This document shows positions 4,173 to 5,474 of a stretch of DNA of 5,474 bases, piece after piece (within the stretch, counting starts at the first letter, position 1; each line of letters opens with the position of its first letter). The DNA is taken from contig JAHFHJ010000103.1 of assembly GCA_023246985.1 (NCBI GenBank), positions 1-5,474 on the forward strand, given 5' to 3'. The notes beneath the pieces are model-generated. The model searched no databases and was not told the DNA's origin. It saw only the letters and a list, made by a program, of their open reading frames with translations. This stretch comes from Candidatus Omnitrophota bacterium (GTDB lineage Bacteria > Omnitrophota > Omnitrophia > Omnitrophales > Aquincolibacteriaceae). The position numbers and the translations under genes were made by a program.

Positions 4173-5336
4173 CTATTCCTCGACTTGGACCGCGAAGCCT
4201 CCCTCGATCAATTTTTGGTTCACATACTCGCCATTCACAAAAACATCCGCCAAATAGCGGTCGTACTTGTCGAATCGGACGGTTTTGACGAGGACCGGCG
4301 CTTTTTGTTTTGCATCGCTTTTCCTATCCCCTATACCCTCTACGCTACCCGCCATGTTCAACATCTTTTCCATGGCCTTTTTTGATTCCATGCCGTCCGC
4401 GGTCACGAGCTCGGGGGCGTCGATGCCTCTCAGTCTCAGCGTCTGCACACTCCGGACCCCGAAACCGAGATCAATGACGGCTTCTATCGTATCGCCATCA
4501 AGGACCCGGGTCACCCAAGCGCGATAGGTATACAGATCCTCCGAAGTCCGTTTCGAAAGTTTGATCCTGTCCGAGGGCGAAGACCCCGCTTCAGGGACCG
4601 CAAACATCACTTCGATGATAGCCCCTTCCTTGAAACGGAGGTCCCCGGACGTTTTGTAATAATTGGAAAACCCGAGATCGATCACCCCTTTGCCGGTCTC
4701 AGGGCCCGCGGTGGCTTTGACAAACTTATACGTCCCAAGCTTCCCCGGTTTGGCTGTAAGCTTTGTTTCTTTCTCCAGGACTTGCGTGTTATTTTTCGCG
4801 GCTTTGCGTTTTTTCACCTCTTCGCGAAGTTTTTGGACCGGCCACTTTTCTTTGGCCGCGAGCGCCTCGACTTCCTCTCTCTCCCGGGCGTCATTGAGCG
4901 CCAGGAGTGATTCATAATGCCCCCACGTCAATTCTTCGGATGTCCGAAGAATCGGGTACGCCCGCGCGAATTGAAGCATATAAGAAAGCTCCGTCCTGCT
5001 CATCCCGAGATCGCCTGAAAGGCGCTCAAGGACATTCTCGCCATAATCAGCGCGCTCCTTGTGCCGGAGGACATGGGCATCAATGAGCCTGCCGATCTCC
5101 CAAGCTTCGCGCACGCGTTCTTGTTCCACGGCTTTTTCAACACGGACACGGCTCCGGGCCCGGGCTTGGGAAATGGCGCGGCGTAAAGCCTCGTAGGTTT
5201 TAACTTCGGGGATAGCGGCGGCTTTTTCTTCTTCAAGGACCGCGGCCTGCGCGCCGGAGCTTTCTTGCGGGGGCGCGGCCCACAGGACCGCAGGGACCAT
5301 AAGGACCAGCACCAGAAAATTTTTCACTGTTCTCAC
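4173..5336 (-). CDS. Exported fusion of a DUF1016/YhcG N-terminal-type domain with a staphylococcal-nuclease (thermonuclease) domain
   Basis: The C-terminal domain (about 270-387) is an SNase homologue that should hydrolyse DNA or RNA with calcium. DGDT (280-283), RLRGIDAPE (301-309) and DKYDR (356-360) place D282, R301, D306, E309 and R360 at the positions of D21, R35, D40, E43 and R87 of staphylococcal nuclease, so the active site looks complete. Residues 1-20 are a signal peptide (basic start, hydrophobic 7-19, likely cut before A21). Residues 48-178 match the DUF1016/YhcG N-terminal helical domain: REAWEIGRLI (76-85), RADYGENVLERLSGDLGMSR (95-114), ELSYMLQFARAYP (116-128), LTWGHYESLLAL (136-147), KEKWPVQKLREEV (162-174). 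The usual PD-(D/E)XK nuclease half of YhcG is absent and SNase stands in its place. Residues 200-262 may be a degenerate copy of the SNase start. The GTG at 5336 is supported by AAGGA eight bases upstream. The gene follows the nitroreductase stop by 15 bases. Confidence 0.92.
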   Translation of the reverse strand: MRTVKNFLVLVLMVPAVLWAAPPQESSGAQAAVLEEEKAAAIPEVKTYEALRRAISQARARSRVRVEKAVEQERVREAWEIGRLIDAHVLRHKERADYGENVLERLSGDLGMSRTELSYMLQFARAYPILRTSEELTWGHYESLLALNDAREREEVEALAAKEKWPVQKLREEVKKRKAAKNNTQVLEKETKLTAKPGKLGTYKFVKATAGPETGKGVIDLGFSNYYKTSGDLRFKEGAIIEVMFAVPEAGSSPSDRIKLSKRTSEDLYTYRAWVTRVLDGDTIEAVIDLGFGVRSVQTLRLRGIDAPELVTADGMESKKAMEKMLNMAGSVEGIGDRKSDAKQKAPVLVKTVRFDKYDRYLADVFVNGEYVNQKLIEGGFAVQVEE

Positions 5337-5344
5337 GGGTTACT

Positions 5345-5349
5345 TCCTT
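5345..5349 (-). promoter_or_regulatory. Ribosome binding site fixing the GTG start of the nuclease fusion
   Basis: The minus strand reads AAGGA with an eight-base spacer to the GTG at 5336, a much better distance than to the next in-frame GTG three codons later. It lies within the 15-base gap after the nitroreductase stop, consistent with one transcript. Confidence 0.7.
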
Positions 5350-5351
5350 TC

Positions 5352-5399
5352 TCAGAACTTTTCCCGGTGAAGAACTTCTTCGAGGGTGCGGCGCTTGTG
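5352..5399. repeat. 3'-terminal segment shared with the frameshifted gene (copy 2)
   Basis: This is the partner of 329-376, with 39 of 48 identical bases starting at the stop codon. It encodes the conserved C-terminal tail of the nitroreductase. Confidence 0.75.
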
Positions 5400-5474
5400 C
5401 TGGCGGGGTTCCCGGACCGCCCAGCCGATGGAAATGAGACTGATCAATTTAAAAACGGCGGGCACGCCCAAAAG
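5352..5474 (-). CDS. Nitroreductase-family protein (C-terminal 40 residues, cut by window edge)
   Basis: Nitroreductase-family enzymes are FMN-dependent, usually dimeric oxidoreductases that reduce nitro compounds, quinones or other substrates with NAD(P)H. Only the C-terminus is visible: LLGVPAVFKLISLISIGWAV, then REPRQHKRRTLEEVLHREKF and a TGA at 5352. The family pattern is clear: L-G-I/V-P, a hydrophobic strand ending in I-G-x, a Pro/Arg-rich linker, and a final R-x-L-E-E-V-x-H-x-E-K-aromatic tail. The 5' part lies beyond 5474, so the subgroup and substrate cannot be given. The nuclease fusion begins 15 bases after its stop, with a ribosome site in the gap, so the two genes are probably co-transcribed, though no shared function is obvious. 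The last 48 bases are related to the 3' end of the broken gene at 329-788. Confidence 0.85.
   Translation of the reverse strand, partial: LLGVPAVFKLISLISIGWAVREPRQHKRRTLEEVLHREKF

Noticed and set aside
4663..4917. Plus-strand open frame opposite the nuclease fusion
   Set aside because: It is a Ser/Phe-rich complement of Lys/Glu-rich coding sequence, typical of a shadow frame.
1..5474. CRISPR arrays, transposase genes or phage genes
   Set aside because: No regularly spaced repeats, transposase motifs or structural phage genes were seen on either strand.

Overview
This 5.5 kb window is a compact bacterial segment in which every gene I can support lies on the minus strand, so transcription runs from the right end to the left end. 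The flanks are GC-rich. The middle, about 870-2900, is clearly more AT-rich: single 60-base lines I counted are 27-35% GC in the AT-rich parts and about 63% in the flanking genes. ATG and GTG starts, clear Shine-Dalgarno sites, a classical signal peptide and a CspA-type gene fit a Gram-negative-like bacterium. The secreted DUF1016/thermonuclease fusion makes me think of a candidate-phylum or environmental genome such as Omnitrophota, but that is a guess and nothing here proves the taxon.

Layout in transcription order, right to left. (1) 5474-5352: the last 40 codons of a nitroreductase-family flavoprotein. (2) 5336-4173: an exported protein joining a DUF1016/YhcG N-terminal-type helical domain to a C-terminal staphylococcal-nuclease domain. 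It starts 15 bases after the nitroreductase stop, so the two probably share a transcript. (3) 4071-3463 and 3462-3022: a two-gene toxin-antitoxin-like unit. It has a Panacea/DUF4065 (SocA-like) antitoxin followed, with no intergenic base, by a small protein with PemK/MazF-like features. A good promoter sits so close to the antitoxin start that its mRNA would be almost leaderless. (4) 3021-2736: a 286-base non-coding gap with two structured elements, one a pair of mutually exclusive hairpins upstream of the next operon. (5) 2735-2142 and 2095-866: an AT-rich two-gene cassette of a three-helix membrane protein and a soluble Hanks-type Ser/Thr kinase with an unrecognised C-terminal domain. (6) 864-826: a strong hairpin plus T-tract that reads as an intrinsic terminator only on the plus strand. 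(7) 788-329: a small unrecognised gene broken by a one-base frameshift in an A5 run. Its 3' end is clearly related to the 3' end of the nitroreductase gene. (8) 328-94: a non-coding gap with a three-way-junction-like inverted repeat and a direct repeat. (9) 93-1: the first 31 codons of a cold-shock protein.

How it fits together: a toxin-antitoxin-like pair, an AT-rich membrane protein/kinase cassette and a DUF1016-derived nuclease lie side by side between ordinary housekeeping-type genes (nitroreductase, cold-shock protein). This looks like an accessory or defence-type island, but no single gene here proves a defence role. The most unusual items are the exported DUF1016-SNase fusion, the Panacea/PemK-like pair, the kinase/membrane-protein cassette with its leader hairpins, and the frameshifted gene that shares its 3' tail with the nitroreductase gene.
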